Assembly: GCF_014698755.1 (NCBI RefSeq)
Contig: NZ_JACJTO010000024.1
Coordinates: 1 to 64,000 of the forward strand
Source: Aphanizomenon flos-aquae FACHB-1287
Lineage (GTDB): Bacteria > Cyanobacteriota > Cyanobacteriia > Cyanobacteriales > Nostocaceae
Length of the DNA stretch: 64,000 bases
Reading direction: 5' to 3'
The notes under the pieces are model-generated. The model saw only the letters and a list, made by a program, of their open reading frames with translations. It made no database searches and had not been told where the DNA came from. A program made the translations under genes and the position numbers. Of the stretch, positions 36,007 to 44,771 are shown piece by piece; positions within the stretch are counted from its first letter, which is position 1; every line of letters begins with the position of its first letter.

Positions 36007-36552
36007 ATGTCTTTTAAATCAATTAATCAGGTTTTAGGAAATATTCAACGTTCAGAAATATGGCAAGAACAAGTATTTCCCCGGTTACTGAAGTGTTGGG
36101 TAGAGGTGGTGGGAACTCCGGTTGCTGATCAAACGCGTCCTTTATCAATTCAACGTGATGTAGTGTGGGTAGCAACTTCTAGCGCTGCTTGGTCACAAAA
36201 TTTGACTTTTGCACGGAAAAATATACTGAAGAAATTAAACAACCACTTATCTACGTCTTTGGTGGATATTCGATTTTCGACAGCGGAGTGGAAAAATTCA
36301 TCAAGAACGGAAACACAACCAACAGTTTCGGCCTCGGAACATCCTAGTTATGTAGCGGATGATCTGGCCCCTGAGAAGTTGGTAATACCTAATTTAGATA
36401 ATGCTCTGGGTACGTTTGAGAATTGGGCTAAGATGATGCAAATGCGATCACATTATCTGCCTTTATGTCCCCAATGTCAATGTCCTACCCCACCGGGTGA
36501 ACTTGAACGCTGGAATGTTTGTTCCCTTTGTGTGACTAAGCTGTTGGTTTAG
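36007..36552 (+). CDS. DUF721/DciA-like protein
   Basis: This 181-residue protein has an N-terminal DUF721 (DciA-type) domain (~5-95, including WVEVVGTPVADQTRPLSIQRDVVWVATSSAAWSQNLTFARKNILKKLN). In bacteria lacking DnaC, DciA helps load the replicative helicase DnaB. The cyanobacterial version adds a short zinc-binding tail: CPQCQCPTPPGELERWNVCSLC has two CxxC-type pairs (~159-177). It is divergent from the SPOR-like gene. Function by homology only. Confidence 0.85.
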   Translation: MSFKSINQVLGNIQRSEIWQEQVFPRLLKCWVEVVGTPVADQTRPLSIQRDVVWVATSSAAWSQNLTFARKNILKKLNNHLSTSLVDIRFSTAEWKNSSRTETQPTVSASEHPSYVADDLAPEKLVIPNLDNALGTFENWAKMMQMRSHYLPLCPQCQCPTPPGELERWNVCSLCVTKLLV

Positions 36553-36876
36553 ATAATCGGCCGTTAGTTCGGATGTTTAATTATTTAATACATTTGGACA
36601 TTAGGGACTGATTTTAAATCTATCCAAAGGATGATTTTTTAAGATTAGTAAATCTAAAGTAAATCTAAAATAAAACTTTTAATCTTGATCCCCAATAGGT
36701 TTTAGACAATATCAAGTATGTGGACACTCCGATAATCATTTACAAATATAACAAGAATCTAAAGACATAATAAAGTTTATTTAGGGCTAATAATTGCTAG
36801 AACCTATATCCAATCATGATTTTTTGCCTTTCATGCCTATTTTAGACGACAAGCCAGAAATATAAAATATATAGGT
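36553..36876. other. intergenic region
   Basis: This 324-bp AT-rich spacer holds short imperfect direct repeats (GTAAATCTAAAGTAAATCTAAAAT, ~36648-36670). I see no ORF, RNA or clear promoter motif. Confidence 0.4.
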
Positions 36877-37155
36877 GTGATAACTGGTCCTATGGTACTG
36901 GAAATGAAGGCTATGAAACTAATCAAGAGTTTAACATCTACCTGTCGTTGTTGTCGTTATTACCAACCACAAGGTCGCCGTGGTGGTATGTGTGAAAAAT
37001 TGAGCGCACCAGTACAAGGGGTTTGGAAGGCCTGTCCTTTTGCATTAGCAGCTTTTGTAACTTCTTGGGAAACTTTAGAAGGTTCTTATAATGCTTCACC
37101 AGTAGCTAGACCTGTTTTTGCAGCTAGTCAAACTATCCCATCTCAACCAATGTAG
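36877..37155 (+). CDS. small cysteine-rich cyanobacterial protein
   Basis: The frame opens with GTG at 36877. ATG codons at residues 6 (36892) and 10 are alternative starts, and 36892 seems more natural. The protein (up to 92 residues) has a compact cysteine cluster: STCRCCRYYQPQGRRGG, then MCEKLSAPVQG and KACPFAL. The C-x-CC...C...C pattern could bind zinc or an iron-sulfur cluster. The tail is low-complexity. I recognise this only as a type of small hypothetical protein common in cyanobacteria, with no known role. It is monocistronic. Confidence 0.65.
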   Translation: MITGPMVLEMKAMKLIKSLTSTCRCCRYYQPQGRRGGMCEKLSAPVQGVWKACPFALAAFVTSWETLEGSYNASPVARPVFAASQTIPSQPM

Positions 37156-37328
37156 ATCCTTTTGCGATTAGTTGGTTTTAATAGTTTTTAATAACGATTG
37201 CCATTCGATACTATCAGTAATAATTTGCCAAGTATTTTTGAAGCAAGCATGAAGAGATATAGCACAATCTAAACAAAAAAATCTTATAAAGCTTGCTAAA
37301 TATAAGAAATAAGGCTTATGTTTGAGTA

Positions 37329-37568
37329 TCATGGCAAAATATTCAATATTCCCCTGTTCTCTAAAGCTAAAAAACTTTTTACCTCACGAGCAGGGGAACT
37401 GCTATAGCAGGGAACAGGGAACAGGGTTGAAAGTCTTTTGGTGTATGGTTTTTTAGGTAAATATCGAGATAAACAAATAACATTTGCACTTAGAGATTCA
37501 AATTGATATTTTGTCCTAAATATCTGTTGTATTATTTTCTCTCGGAAATCGATTGAATATGCTTTCAT
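37329..37568 (-). pseudogene. remnant of an IS630-type transposase
   Basis: The first ~14 residues, MKAYSIDFREKIIQ, match the usual opening of IS630-family transposases. After that the frame loses resemblance and runs through what looks like a spacer, including a GGGAACAGGGAACAGGG repeat read backwards. Only the extreme 5' end of a transposase gene survives, so no functional protein is expected. It matters because the MITEs nearby have IS630-like ends. Confidence 0.6.
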
Positions 37569-37664
37569 AAAAAAATAATATTTTTATCTTTAGTATGCCT
37601 TCGGGAAGTGCTTTATATCGCTTAAATTATGAAAACAAAAACAAATCGCAAATATACGTAATTA

Positions 37665-37695
37665 GATCCCCAATCTTTTGAAGAAGTCGGGGGTC
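37665..37695. repeat. hairpin of the GATCCCC...GGGGTC family
   Basis: GATCCCC-type and GGGGGTC-type arms flank AATCTTTTGAAGAAGTC. The same family occurs after ppx (38440-38468) and after xth (48641-48669), where it sits as a terminator. This copy lies next to MITE copy 2. Confidence 0.65.
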
Positions 37696-37704
37696 TGTTA
37701 TATT

Positions 37705-37812
37705 TAGATCACTTCCCGGTGTTATGAGGTACATATCCAGCGGGCAATATGCTTGCACCACAAGAGTTTGATGATTCAAATTTGTACCTCATCTTCAGCG
37801 GAAAACGCTGTA
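37705..37812 (+). mobile_element. MITE copy 2
   Basis: The left end is altered (TAGATCACTTCCCGGTG instead of TACAGCACTTCC). The core AGCGGGCAATATGCTTGC and the right end GGAAAACGCTGTA are kept. It ends 7 bp past the ndhO stop, so ndhO transcripts run into it. Confidence 0.8.
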
Positions 37813-37818
37813 TGTTTG

Positions 37819-38034
37819 TTAAACGAACTCTTCCAACTGTTCCAACTTTAACCAGATATTTGGTGTTGGTACTTGTCCAAATTTCACCAAAGCATAATTA
37901 CCCTTAATATCTACAATTTCCCCCTGAGTTTCAAACAAATAACTAGGGAAACGAGAATCACTAGCTTGAGCTTCCAGGCTATTTTCTAGCTTCTCCCGAA
38001 TAGCTCGCACCATATTTCCTTTTTTCATGGCCAT
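37819..38034 (-). CDS. ndhO: NAD(P)H-quinone oxidoreductase subunit O
   Basis: NdhO is a small peripheral subunit of the cyanobacterial NDH-1 complex, which serves respiration and cyclic electron flow around photosystem I. The 71-residue protein is the normal size. It has [23 protein letters not shown], then [42 protein letters not shown], the conserved SH3-like beta fold. The gene stands alone between two MITE copies (37705-37812 and 38167-38281). Start is MAMKKG; Met1 or Met3. Confidence 0.96.
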   Translation of the reverse strand: MAMKKGNMVRAIREKLENSLEAQASDSRFPSYLFETQGEIVDIKGNYALVKFGQVPTPNIWLKLEQLEEFV

Positions 38035-38166
38035 AAATTCCCCTTATTCCATAATAAACGCTTTTACTGAAAATTTTATCTTGTCCGCAGACACAAAGGC
38101 ATAATTTTTCCTCAAAAAACATAACCGCTTACGTTTGTGGTCAGCGGTTCCGGAGAAAATTCTGAT

Positions 38167-38281
38167 AAATCACTTCCCGGTGTTATGAGGTACATATATA
38201 GCGGACAAAGCGGGTAAGATGCCCGCACCACAAGAGTTTGATGATTTAATTTTGTACCTTATCAGTGTGGAAAACGCTGTA
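38167..38281 (+). mobile_element. MITE copy 3
   Basis: It reads AATCACTTCCCGGTGTTATG at the left and GGAAAACGCTGTA at the right. The core carries a short duplication around AGCGGACAAAGCGGGTAAG. It lies upstream of ndhO, so ndhO is bracketed by two copies in the same orientation. The left TACAGC end is degenerate. Confidence 0.8.
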
Positions 38282-38439
38282 TTATGTTATTATTGCTTAG
38301 TTCTTCCTTATCAGCTTCAACATAACACATCCCGAAGCAATTGTCAACCCCCTAATTCTCATATCACCAGAAAAAGTTTTCCCACAATCTCATTTAAAAT
38401 ATCATAGCAATCTTCAATTAATTATGAAAAATAAGGAAT

Positions 38440-38468
38440 ATCCCCGACTTATCTAAGAAATCGGGGAT
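38440..38468 (-). terminator. hairpin terminator after ppx
   Basis: ATCCCCGA (38440-38447) pairs perfectly with TCGGGGAT (38461-38468) over a 13-base loop, just past the ppx stop on the minus strand. A T-rich stretch follows on that strand. The sequence belongs to the same hairpin family as 37665 and 48641. Confidence 0.7.
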
Positions 38469-38481
38469 CTAAATATATCAT

Positions 38482-40143
38482 TTATCTATTCATTAATATT
38501 GCCATAAATCTTAAACCAAACTCCTCTTCAAAAACTCCTTTTTTGTAATCTAAACTCCACATTTCCAAAGCACATTCATCATCAATTAATGATGGAAATA
38601 TGAACATCTTAAATTCCTTAAAATTGGGTAAATATTCACATTTAACATGAGAAATAGCACCTATTCGTCTTCTATCTAAAGCAACAGCTAACCTTAAAAT
38701 AGCACTAAGTTGATTAACCATTTGCCGATGTTCCTTGTGAAGTAAATTGCGATAGTTATCATGTTTTTTCTTCGGTGCAGATTTACGATGATAACGCGCT
38801 ATGTTTGCAATAATTTCGATCTCTGTTTCATTATAACCAAGTAATTCCCCATTTCTAATCAAGTAGTATGAATGTTTATGGTGCGATGAATGGCTAACAT
38901 AGTGACCACAATTATGTAAAATTGCCGCAGCCCATAATAACTTACGTTGATCTGTATTCCAATAGTGTAATTTTCCCTGAGTTTGGTCAAATATATTTAG
39001 CGCGAAAGCGGTAATACGCTCACTGTGTTCTAAGTTACTGTAGTATTTTTTGGCAGTTTTTAATACACTACGTTCTCTAACGGAAGTTTGAAACCGTAAT
39101 CTGTTATCAATGAAGCCATGAGCCAGCATCCAGTCTACGATTATTCCTTCTCGAAGCGCTCGCTCACAAACTGTTAAGGATTCCACCCCTAACAAGGTCA
39201 TAGCTTCCTGTAAAATTACTGCTCCTGCAAGTATCACTTCCGACCTTTTTTCCGGCATTCCTGGAATAGTGGCCCGTTCCACATTGGTCATCTTCCGTAA
39301 GCGAGTTACCCATATACGTAAATCTTGGAGGCTGAATTGATACCCATTCAGAGTAGAAGGAACAAGACCTAATTTTTCCCGAGCGTGAATAGTAGCAATG
39401 GTTTCTATTGTGCCAGATGTGCCGATTAACCGGGGAAATTCGCCGATTTTGAGTTTTTCTTGCACTTCTTCTACAGACCGCTCTAACATTCCCCTAGCGT
39501 AAGCCTGTAGGTACTTAAATTCAGTTTCGGTGATAGGATCAGAGTTGACCAGTTCTCCCGTTAAGCGGACTGCGCCAATTTTTGTACTGGTAAGACTCCG
39601 GGGTTCTTCACTGTCCCCTAAAATCAATTCTGTTGAACCACCACCAATGTCAATAATGATGTGTGGTTGGTGATTAAATTCCATCCCCGATAATACACCT
39701 AAATAGATGCGACGGGCTTCTTCTGGTCCAGAAATCAAGTCAACGCTTAAACCAAGTTCGGTTTCGATTTGGTGGAGAAATTCTTTACCATTGGGAGATT
39801 CACGGACGGCACTAGTAGCAACAGCGACAATACTATTTACTTCTAAGCTGTGGGCAAGAGTTTTGAATCTGCCTAAACAAGCGATCGCTTTAAGCATCAC
39901 TTCGGGTTTTAATTCACCAGTAATTAAATTGCGATCGCCTAATCGTACGGTTTCTTTTTCCCGCGCAATCATGGTAAAAGATGGTAAAGCGGCTTCAATT
40001 TTGACTATTACCATGTGTAAAGAATTTGTACCAATATCAATGGCTGCAATCATCTGGTTTTCCCGCACTGGTTGATTAAGTGGGTTTCTGTTGTCAACAG
40101 GGATTAAATTCAGCATCTGGATTATTGCTCGAAAGATAGACAA
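38482..40143 (-). CDS. ppx: Ppx/GppA exopolyphosphatase
   Basis: This enzyme hydrolyses polyphosphate ends and/or pppGpp. The 553-residue protein has an ASKHA-fold N-terminal half: IDIGTNSLHMVIV (~33-45, phosphate loop 1), VATSAVRESPNG, and IDIGGGSTELILG (~160, loop 2). A C-terminal HD-type helical domain (~345-500) includes AAILHNCGHYVSHSSHHKHSYYLI. The first ~25 residues (to NQMIAAIDIG) look like an extension, and a later Met may be the real start. It is followed by a hairpin terminator. Upstream lies the debris field that separates it from ubiA. Confidence 0.93.
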   Translation of the reverse strand: MSIFRAIIQMLNLIPVDNRNPLNQPVRENQMIAAIDIGTNSLHMVIVKIEAALPSFTMIAREKETVRLGDRNLITGELKPEVMLKAIACLGRFKTLAHSLEVNSIVAVATSAVRESPNGKEFLHQIETELGLSVDLISGPEEARRIYLGVLSGMEFNHQPHIIIDIGGGSTELILGDSEEPRSLTSTKIGAVRLTGELVNSDPITETEFKYLQAYARGMLERSVEEVQEKLKIGEFPRLIGTSGTIETIATIHAREKLGLVPSTLNGYQFSLQDLRIWVTRLRKMTNVERATIPGMPEKRSEVILAGAVILQEAMTLLGVESLTVCERALREGIIVDWMLAHGFIDNRLRFQTSVRERSVLKTAKKYYSNLEHSERITAFALNIFDQTQGKLHYWNTDQRKLLWAAAILHNCGHYVSHSSHHKHSYYLIRNGELLGYNETEIEIIANIARYHRKSAPKKKHDNYRNLLHKEHRQMVNQLSAILRLAVALDRRRIGAISHVKCEYLPNFKEFKMFIFPSLIDDECALEMWSLDYKKGVFEEEFGLRFMAILMNR

Positions 40144-40335
40144 AAATACGGTCTTGAGGTCTCCCCATTTTCAAAATATATTAATTACATTGATGGAGAC
40201 CATAAATTAGCTAACTGTTACAAATTTCACAAAAATTCTGTCCAATCCGTATTTTTAATTGTTAACTATAGAAAAAACTCAATCCCATTGGGAATATTAA
40301 CCTAACGATGATCATGTTCTGATTTATTTTCAATA

Positions 40336-40589
40336 TACCCGATTGTTAGTGGCTAATGAAATTATGGTGTAATCAAGGTATTATTTACAACTATTGAATA
40401 TGTTTAAACCGAAAAAAACTAATCAATAACCATTATGGCTGACAATTATCCGACTGTTGCGATGGAATAAACCCGAAGGTAGATTAATTCTCATCATTCC
40501 CGCATTGTGGTCCGTATTTTTGGCTGCTGCAGGTAAACCACCATTACCCCTGGTAGTATCGCTACTAGTGCGGCTGGGTGTTAAGTCAT
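40336..40589 (+). pseudogene. truncated copy of the ubiA 5' end
   Basis: This stretch repeats the upstream and first ~200 bases of the intact ubiA gene (42378-42650) in the same orientation at high identity. The shared upstream phrase is AATGAAATTATGGT. The ATG at 40400 is kept. An in-frame TAA follows at 40427, where ubiA has CAA. About 19 bases are missing after CCATTACCCCT, and homology then stops at GGCTGGGTG where a kinase fragment begins. It cannot make a UbiA protein. A duplication followed by deletion is the simplest history. Confidence 0.88.
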
Positions 40590-40844
40590 GAATTTGCTGA
40601 TACTTTAAATAAAATGATTTGTGAGGATTATACAAAACGCTTTCAAAACGCCAAGGAAGCCTTACAAGCATTAACAAGAAATCAACTAACTCCACCTCCA
40701 GCACCTTTAATTCCCTGGAAATTAATTCTTGGCACCATTTCAGGAATCATCATTATTATCGGTGTAGTTATGGCTGTCATGCCCATATTACCCAAATCTA
40801 ATGATCAACTAATAGCTGATGGTAAAGCCAAATCAGGACATTAG
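40578..40844 (+). pseudogene. C-terminal fragment of a serine/threonine protein kinase
   Basis: The frame reads DTLNKMICEDYTKRFQNAKEALQAL, the usual end of cyanobacterial Ser/Thr kinase domains (last helix with the conserved arginine). A proline-rich link (QLTPPPAPLIPWK) and one membrane helix (LILGTISGIIIIIGVVMAVM) follow. The catalytic lobe, ATP-binding loop and HRD/DFG motifs are all missing; the frame begins at the breakpoint with the truncated ubiA copy. It is a relic of a membrane-anchored kinase, not a working gene. Confidence 0.75.
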
Positions 40845-40847
40845 CCA

Positions 40848-40985
40848 GCCAATAAAGCCAGGGAATAAATTCCTTGTCTAAAAACTAAAGTCGGTTGAAA
40901 GCGACTGAATGGAAGAATGTTTTAGTCCGTTTTAACGGACTTCTGCTATTAGCCGGGGAATTGATTCCCTGACGGGTTATGAAAC
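40848..40985. repeat. multi-hairpin intergenic repeat
   Basis: It consists of nested inverted repeats: GCCAGGGAATAAATTCC... near 40855 against GGGGAATTGATTCCCTGAC near 40958; GTCGGTTGAAAGCGAC; and the perfect AGTCCGTTTTAACGGACT. Elements of this style are dispersed in filamentous cyanobacterial genomes and may be non-autonomous mobile DNA. Only one copy occurs in this window. Confidence 0.6.
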
Positions 40986-41036
40986 CAACCGAAAATTAAC
41001 CAATTACCAAATTATCAAATACCAGGAGTACCATCT

Positions 41037-41567
41037 ATGAAATTACACAAATTATCCCATTTATTATTCTTCTTTATCCTCTTATTTCCCGCTTCTGGGA
41101 TTATTATCATTGGTTGTAGTTCTTCCGTATTCGCACGCAAACCAGGGACTTTATCAGAATCAAAATTAAATGATATTCAACAGGGGATGAGTGGAGGAGC
41201 AATTATTAATGAAAAAGGTTATTTAGTGGGGATAAATAGTAAAATTGCTCACCCGGTTTTACAAACTGATTTTCGCTATTTACAAAGTGAACAACCTAAT
41301 GAGAAAACATTAAAGGAATGGGGTAATTATAGTTGGGGTATTGCGATTAATTTAGGAGATAAAGCTGGTGCGATTAAACATTATACTCAAGCTATCCCCA
41401 TTAATCCTCAAGATGCCGAAGCCTACTACAACCGGGGAAATGCTAAATCTAAATCAGGAGATAAAGCTGGTGCGATTAAAGATTTAGAAACTGCAAAACA
41501 ACTATTTCAACAACAAGGTAATACACAAAATGCTCAACAAGTACAAGAAATATTGAATAAATTGTAG
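41037..41567 (+). pseudogene. internally deleted trypsin-like protease/TPR protein
   Basis: The 176-residue frame has a signal-peptide-like N-terminus (LLFFFILLFPASGIIIIGCSSSVFA, with a possible lipobox near Cys27). A short piece of a trypsin-like domain around the serine (QQGMSGGAIINEKGYLVGI) follows, then about two TPR units (AIKHYTQAIPINPQDAEAYYNRGNAKSKSGDKAGAIKD). A normal cyanobacterial serine protease-TPR protein would have ~150 more residues carrying the catalytic His and Asp. Those are missing between ESKLNDI and QQGMSGG, and some TPRs are missing too. The frame is open but the protease cannot be active, so it is best seen as a decayed gene. Confidence 0.65.
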
Positions 41568-41751
41568 CTAAACTCCATCCATCTTGAAAACTTGAGTTTG
41601 CGCCATAGAAAAACTATAGGTTTCAACTTGGACGGGGTTTACCATTATCTTTATTTTACTTTCTATCCTCTACCCATACATTAACCAGCCCTAATCAAAA
41701 ACAATCAAACTAACACCACAACAAATTACCCTATCTGCTAACCGAGAACCA

Positions 41752-42105
41752 ATGGATAAACTAGAAAAATACCAGAATATTATCAAAAAAATATTGACTG
41801 AATATTACGAAATGACGAATAATCAAACTTCAAAAAAATGTGAATTTGAAGTTAGTGAACGTTTAGCTATTGATGAAACCAGAGATCAATATATTTGGTT
41901 TCGTTTTGGTTGGGAAGATAAAAAGCAAATACAGCATATTATCATTTATCTTACCATTAAAAACGGCAAAATTTGGGTAGAAGAAGATGCAACAGATTTA
42001 TGTATAGTCGATGATTTACTATCAGCAGGAATACCACAGAATGATATTGTTTTGGGTTTCCATCATCCCAGTAAAAGAGTTTTCACAGAATTTGCTACAA
42101 CTTGA
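41752..42105 (+). CDS. xisI: XisI-family protein
   Basis: This 117-residue protein belongs to the XisI family, named from the fdxN-element excision control factor of Anabaena. Typical stretches are MDKLEKYQNIIKKILTEYYE, the RDQYIWFRFGWEDKKQIQHIIIYLTIKNGKIWVEEDATD core, and DLLSAGIPQNDIVLGFHHPSKR. XisI proteins are usually encoded just after a XisH partner. No xisH is present here, so this copy is an orphan. It has its own terminator and sits in a region of gene fragments. Many XisH/XisI pairs occur away from fdxN elements, so an excision role should not be assumed. Confidence 0.92.
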   Translation: MDKLEKYQNIIKKILTEYYEMTNNQTSKKCEFEVSERLAIDETRDQYIWFRFGWEDKKQIQHIIIYLTIKNGKIWVEEDATDLCIVDDLLSAGIPQNDIVLGFHHPSKRVFTEFATT

Positions 42106-42124
42106 AATAATGAGAATATTGTAG

Positions 42125-42155
42125 GGGTTTAGCAATGCTAAACCCTTATTTTTAT
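42125..42155 (+). terminator. rho-independent terminator after xisI
   Basis: GGGTTTAGC, loop AAT, GCTAAACCC: a perfect 9-bp stem (42125-42145) followed by TTATTTTTAT. It begins 20 bp past the xisI stop. Confidence 0.9.
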
Positions 42156-42190
42156 GTTATATTAGTTTAATATTCAAATTGAAAAAACCT

Positions 42191-42307
42191 ATGCGTAAAC
42201 AAACCATTGAATATACATCACCATTAGATACCTTAGTTGCCGTTACCAAACGACCAAGTATATATGAAAATCAACAAAAAATGGATTCTGAAGAATTTTT
42301 CCATTAA
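42191..42307 (+). pseudogene. truncated antitoxin-like stub
   Basis: The 38-residue frame reads MRKQTIEYTSPLDTLVAVTKR, then PSIYENQQKMDSEEFFH and a stop. This looks like the first half of small cyanobacterial antitoxin-type proteins (TIEYxSPLDxLVAVxKRLxxYENxxxMxSEEFF), which normally continue another ~40 residues. No toxin gene follows. The stub lies 138 bp before the intact ubiA. Assignment rests on recall of the family pattern. Confidence 0.5.
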
Positions 42308-42445
42308 TATAACTGTGAACATCTCTTATTTTCCTACCTCTGTGTCCTCTGTGCCTCCGTGGTTCGTTTTTATTTTTAAAATACCCGATTGTTTGTAGCC
42401 AATGAAATTATGGTCTAATCAAGGTATTATTTACAATCATCGGAT

Positions 42446-43324
42446 ATGTTTAAAACACCAAAAACCAACCGACAACCATTATGGCTAATAATTATCCGAC
42501 TATTGCGGTGGAATAAACCCGAAGGTAGATTAATTCTCATGATTCCCGCATTGTGGGCCGTGTTTTTGGCTGCTGCGGGTAAACCACCATTACCCCTAGT
42601 GGGAGTGATTATTGTCGGTAGTATCGCTACCAGTGCGGCAGGGTGCGTAGTTAATGATTTATGGGATAGAGATATTGATCCACAAGTAGAGAGGACACGC
42701 GATCGCCCGCTTGCATCTCGCGCCCTTTCCGTTCAAATTGGTATAGTGGTGGGGATAGTCGCCCTAGTCTGTGCTGCTGTAATGGCCTTTTATCTTAACC
42801 GGTTAAGCTTCTGGTTGTCAGTGGCCGCAGTTCCCGTTATCGTCCTGTATCCCGGCGCAAAACGGGTATTTCCTGTACCTCAATTGGTACTTTCCATAGC
42901 TTGGGGTTTTGCGGTGTTAATCAGTTGGAGTGCAGTTACCGCTAATATTACAGCACCCACTTGGTTACTTTGGGGCGCGACTGTACTATGGACCTTAGGA
43001 TTTGATACTATCTATGCAATGAGCGATCGCCAAGATGATCAACGCATTGGTATTAATTCTAGCGCGTTGTTTTTTGGTAAATATGCTCCTACAGCGATCG
43101 CTATATTCTTCATTGGTACTATTATACTTCTAGCTGGAGTAGGGTTATTAGTTAATTTAAATACCGCTTTTTGGATAACTTTAATACTGGCTAGTATGGG
43201 CTGGATTTGGCAAATTATCCGCTTACAAAAGCCAGAAATACCTAATTCTGCTTATGGGGAAATGTTTCGTCAAAATGTCTGGATTGGTTTTGTAATTTTA
43301 GCAGGAATGATTATTGGTTCTTAG
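42446..43324 (+). CDS. ubiA: 4-hydroxybenzoate polyprenyltransferase (UbiA family)
   Basis: This membrane enzyme attaches a polyprenyl chain to 4-hydroxybenzoate, in cyanobacteria the prenylation step of plastoquinone synthesis. The 292-residue protein has about eight or nine membrane helices and both aspartate-rich motifs: NDLWDRDIDPQVERTRDRPL (~70-88) and DRQDDQRIGINS (~193-204). They bind the prenyl diphosphate through magnesium. Length is normal. A damaged direct copy of its 5' end lies 2.05 kb upstream (40336-40589), so this is the surviving original or the intact partner of a duplication. Confidence 0.95.
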   Translation: MFKTPKTNRQPLWLIIIRLLRWNKPEGRLILMIPALWAVFLAAAGKPPLPLVGVIIVGSIATSAAGCVVNDLWDRDIDPQVERTRDRPLASRALSVQIGIVVGIVALVCAAVMAFYLNRLSFWLSVAAVPVIVLYPGAKRVFPVPQLVLSIAWGFAVLISWSAVTANITAPTWLLWGATVLWTLGFDTIYAMSDRQDDQRIGINSSALFFGKYAPTAIAIFFIGTIILLAGVGLLVNLNTAFWITLILASMGWIWQIIRLQKPEIPNSAYGEMFRQNVWIGFVILAGMIIGS

Positions 43325-43452
43325 TGAATTTGTAGTTAATTTCACAAAATCAAAATTTTCTTGTCAATCTAACCAAAGCTAGATTCAAAACTATCAGGAC
43401 TACTGTTTTAAAGGTTGGGATATTAATCTACAAGCTAGATGCAACCAACCTC

Positions 43453-44031
43453 ATGAAGCGATCTATTTTTGTTAAACTCGCTACAATAATTTTACTGTCT
43501 TTTGGTAGTTTTGGTCTAGTGATTGGTGGTTTTTGGATTAGTAAAGCTACTAGTAATAACAAACAATTACAGTTAATTACTGATATATCACAATATCCAG
43601 AAATCCGTAATCATAAATGGACTGATATTCAACAAATCCAACATTTTCCCGGACAAATTTCTAGTGATTCTCAAGTTTTACAAATGGCTTATGCTTCGGG
43701 AGTAATTCCGGGAAGTAGTTCTTTACAAATTCGGATCAAAGAACCACAAGTAAAGATTAAAAACCTCCTCAAGCAATACCAAAAAATTTCTCAACATCAA
43801 TACCAGGGAGGAAATACAAATAATCATATTAATCAACCCAACGGCGTACCAACAACGTTTTTTTATACTAGCGATTCAGAAATAGAAACCTTTCCTAGCA
43901 GTTATGAAATATTAGTATTAAAAGCCGAAGATAAAAGCCAACCTGGTTCTAAATGGAATCATGGTAATAGTCATGGAGTAGCCATTGATATTGCATCTTC
44001 AGAGATTGTTTATTGGGCAGAAAAATGGTAA
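43453..44031 (+). CDS. membrane-anchored or secreted unknown protein
   Basis: This 192-residue protein has one N-terminal hydrophobic segment (~8-30, LATIILLSFGSFGLVIGGFWI) and an otherwise soluble extracytoplasmic body. The body includes PEIRNHKWTDIQQIQHFPGQIS, a low-complexity Gln/Asn stretch (QHQYQGGNTNNHINQPNG), and a C-terminal LVLKAEDKSQPGSKWNHGNSHGVAIDIASSEIVYWAEKW. I recognise no domain. The hydrophobic segment has no obvious cleavage site, so it may be an anchor. It is monocistronic, between ubiA and a convergent unknown gene. Confidence 0.7.
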   Translation: MKRSIFVKLATIILLSFGSFGLVIGGFWISKATSNNKQLQLITDISQYPEIRNHKWTDIQQIQHFPGQISSDSQVLQMAYASGVIPGSSSLQIRIKEPQVKIKNLLKQYQKISQHQYQGGNTNNHINQPNGVPTTFFYTSDSEIETFPSSYEILVLKAEDKSQPGSKWNHGNSHGVAIDIASSEIVYWAEKW

Positions 44032-44099
44032 GTAGAGCTAACGAAAATTAAAAGAATCTAATCATCTTGAAAGTCCATCTAAATATCTAAATATTAAGT

Positions 44100-44537
44100 T
44101 CAAATTAGATCACTATTTCCTGACTGCAAATGCTTTAATGTCCTGTGCAAAAACTTACCCCATTCTGCTGCTAGGGGAACTTCTGTAAAGGGAACAAGAA
44201 TTGATTTAGGAGTAGTTAATAAAAACTCTAATTCGATTTTTCGACCTTGTAGGGGTGGATTTTCTATATCTACAGAATTACCATTTACTAAAAAGCGGAT
44301 TTCTTGAACATCTAATAAAGAAAAAGTTTCTAGTTCAATTGGTCCTTTCGTTGTAGGTTTTCCCCAAGTAATATCATCACCTTTTTGAGCTAATACTGCA
44401 TAAATATCATATTTAGCTCGTTCAAATTGTGCTGCCCAAATCTGATAAGCTTCAAGTTTTTGATATTCCTGTGAACCTTGCCACGCTAACCAGAAAAATG
44501 CGAATAACAAAGGCAACCATAAAAGACCACGTTCCAT
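44100..44537 (-). CDS. small membrane-anchored unknown protein
   Basis: This 145-residue protein has one N-terminal helix (LLWLPLLFAFFWLAWQG, ~5-21) rich in tryptophan. A coiled helix (SQEYQKLEAYQIWAAQFERAKYDIYAVLAQKGDD) and a beta-rich region follow (ELETFSLLDVQEIRFLVNG, then GRKIELEFLLT). I recognise it as a type of conserved cyanobacterial hypothetical protein, with no known role. It is convergent with the gene at 43453. Confidence 0.7.
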   Translation of the reverse strand: MERGLLWLPLLFAFFWLAWQGSQEYQKLEAYQIWAAQFERAKYDIYAVLAQKGDDITWGKPTTKGPIELETFSLLDVQEIRFLVNGNSVDIENPPLQGRKIELEFLLTTPKSILVPFTEVPLAAEWGKFLHRTLKHLQSGNSDLI

Positions 44538-44771
44538 AATAATTCGTCATTCCTCTTTTAGAAGAGCTTTGTTAACTTAATTAAAAAACAGGCAAAAAGA
44601 TAGAATTTGCTCTAAAATCTACCAAATACCATTTTATAATATACAACATGAATATAAAACGTAAGCAAAGCTACAAAATTTAATGTATTATAATGTCCAT
44701 AGATTCAGTAATTTGCAGCAATTCAACTACTTAATAGACAAATACCAAGTAATCCAGGGGAAAGAAACACA

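Noticed and set aside
40423-40704. Minus-strand ORF of 93 codons across the ubiA fragment and kinase fragment
   Set aside because: It is antisense to two clear pseudogene remnants and has no domain of its own.
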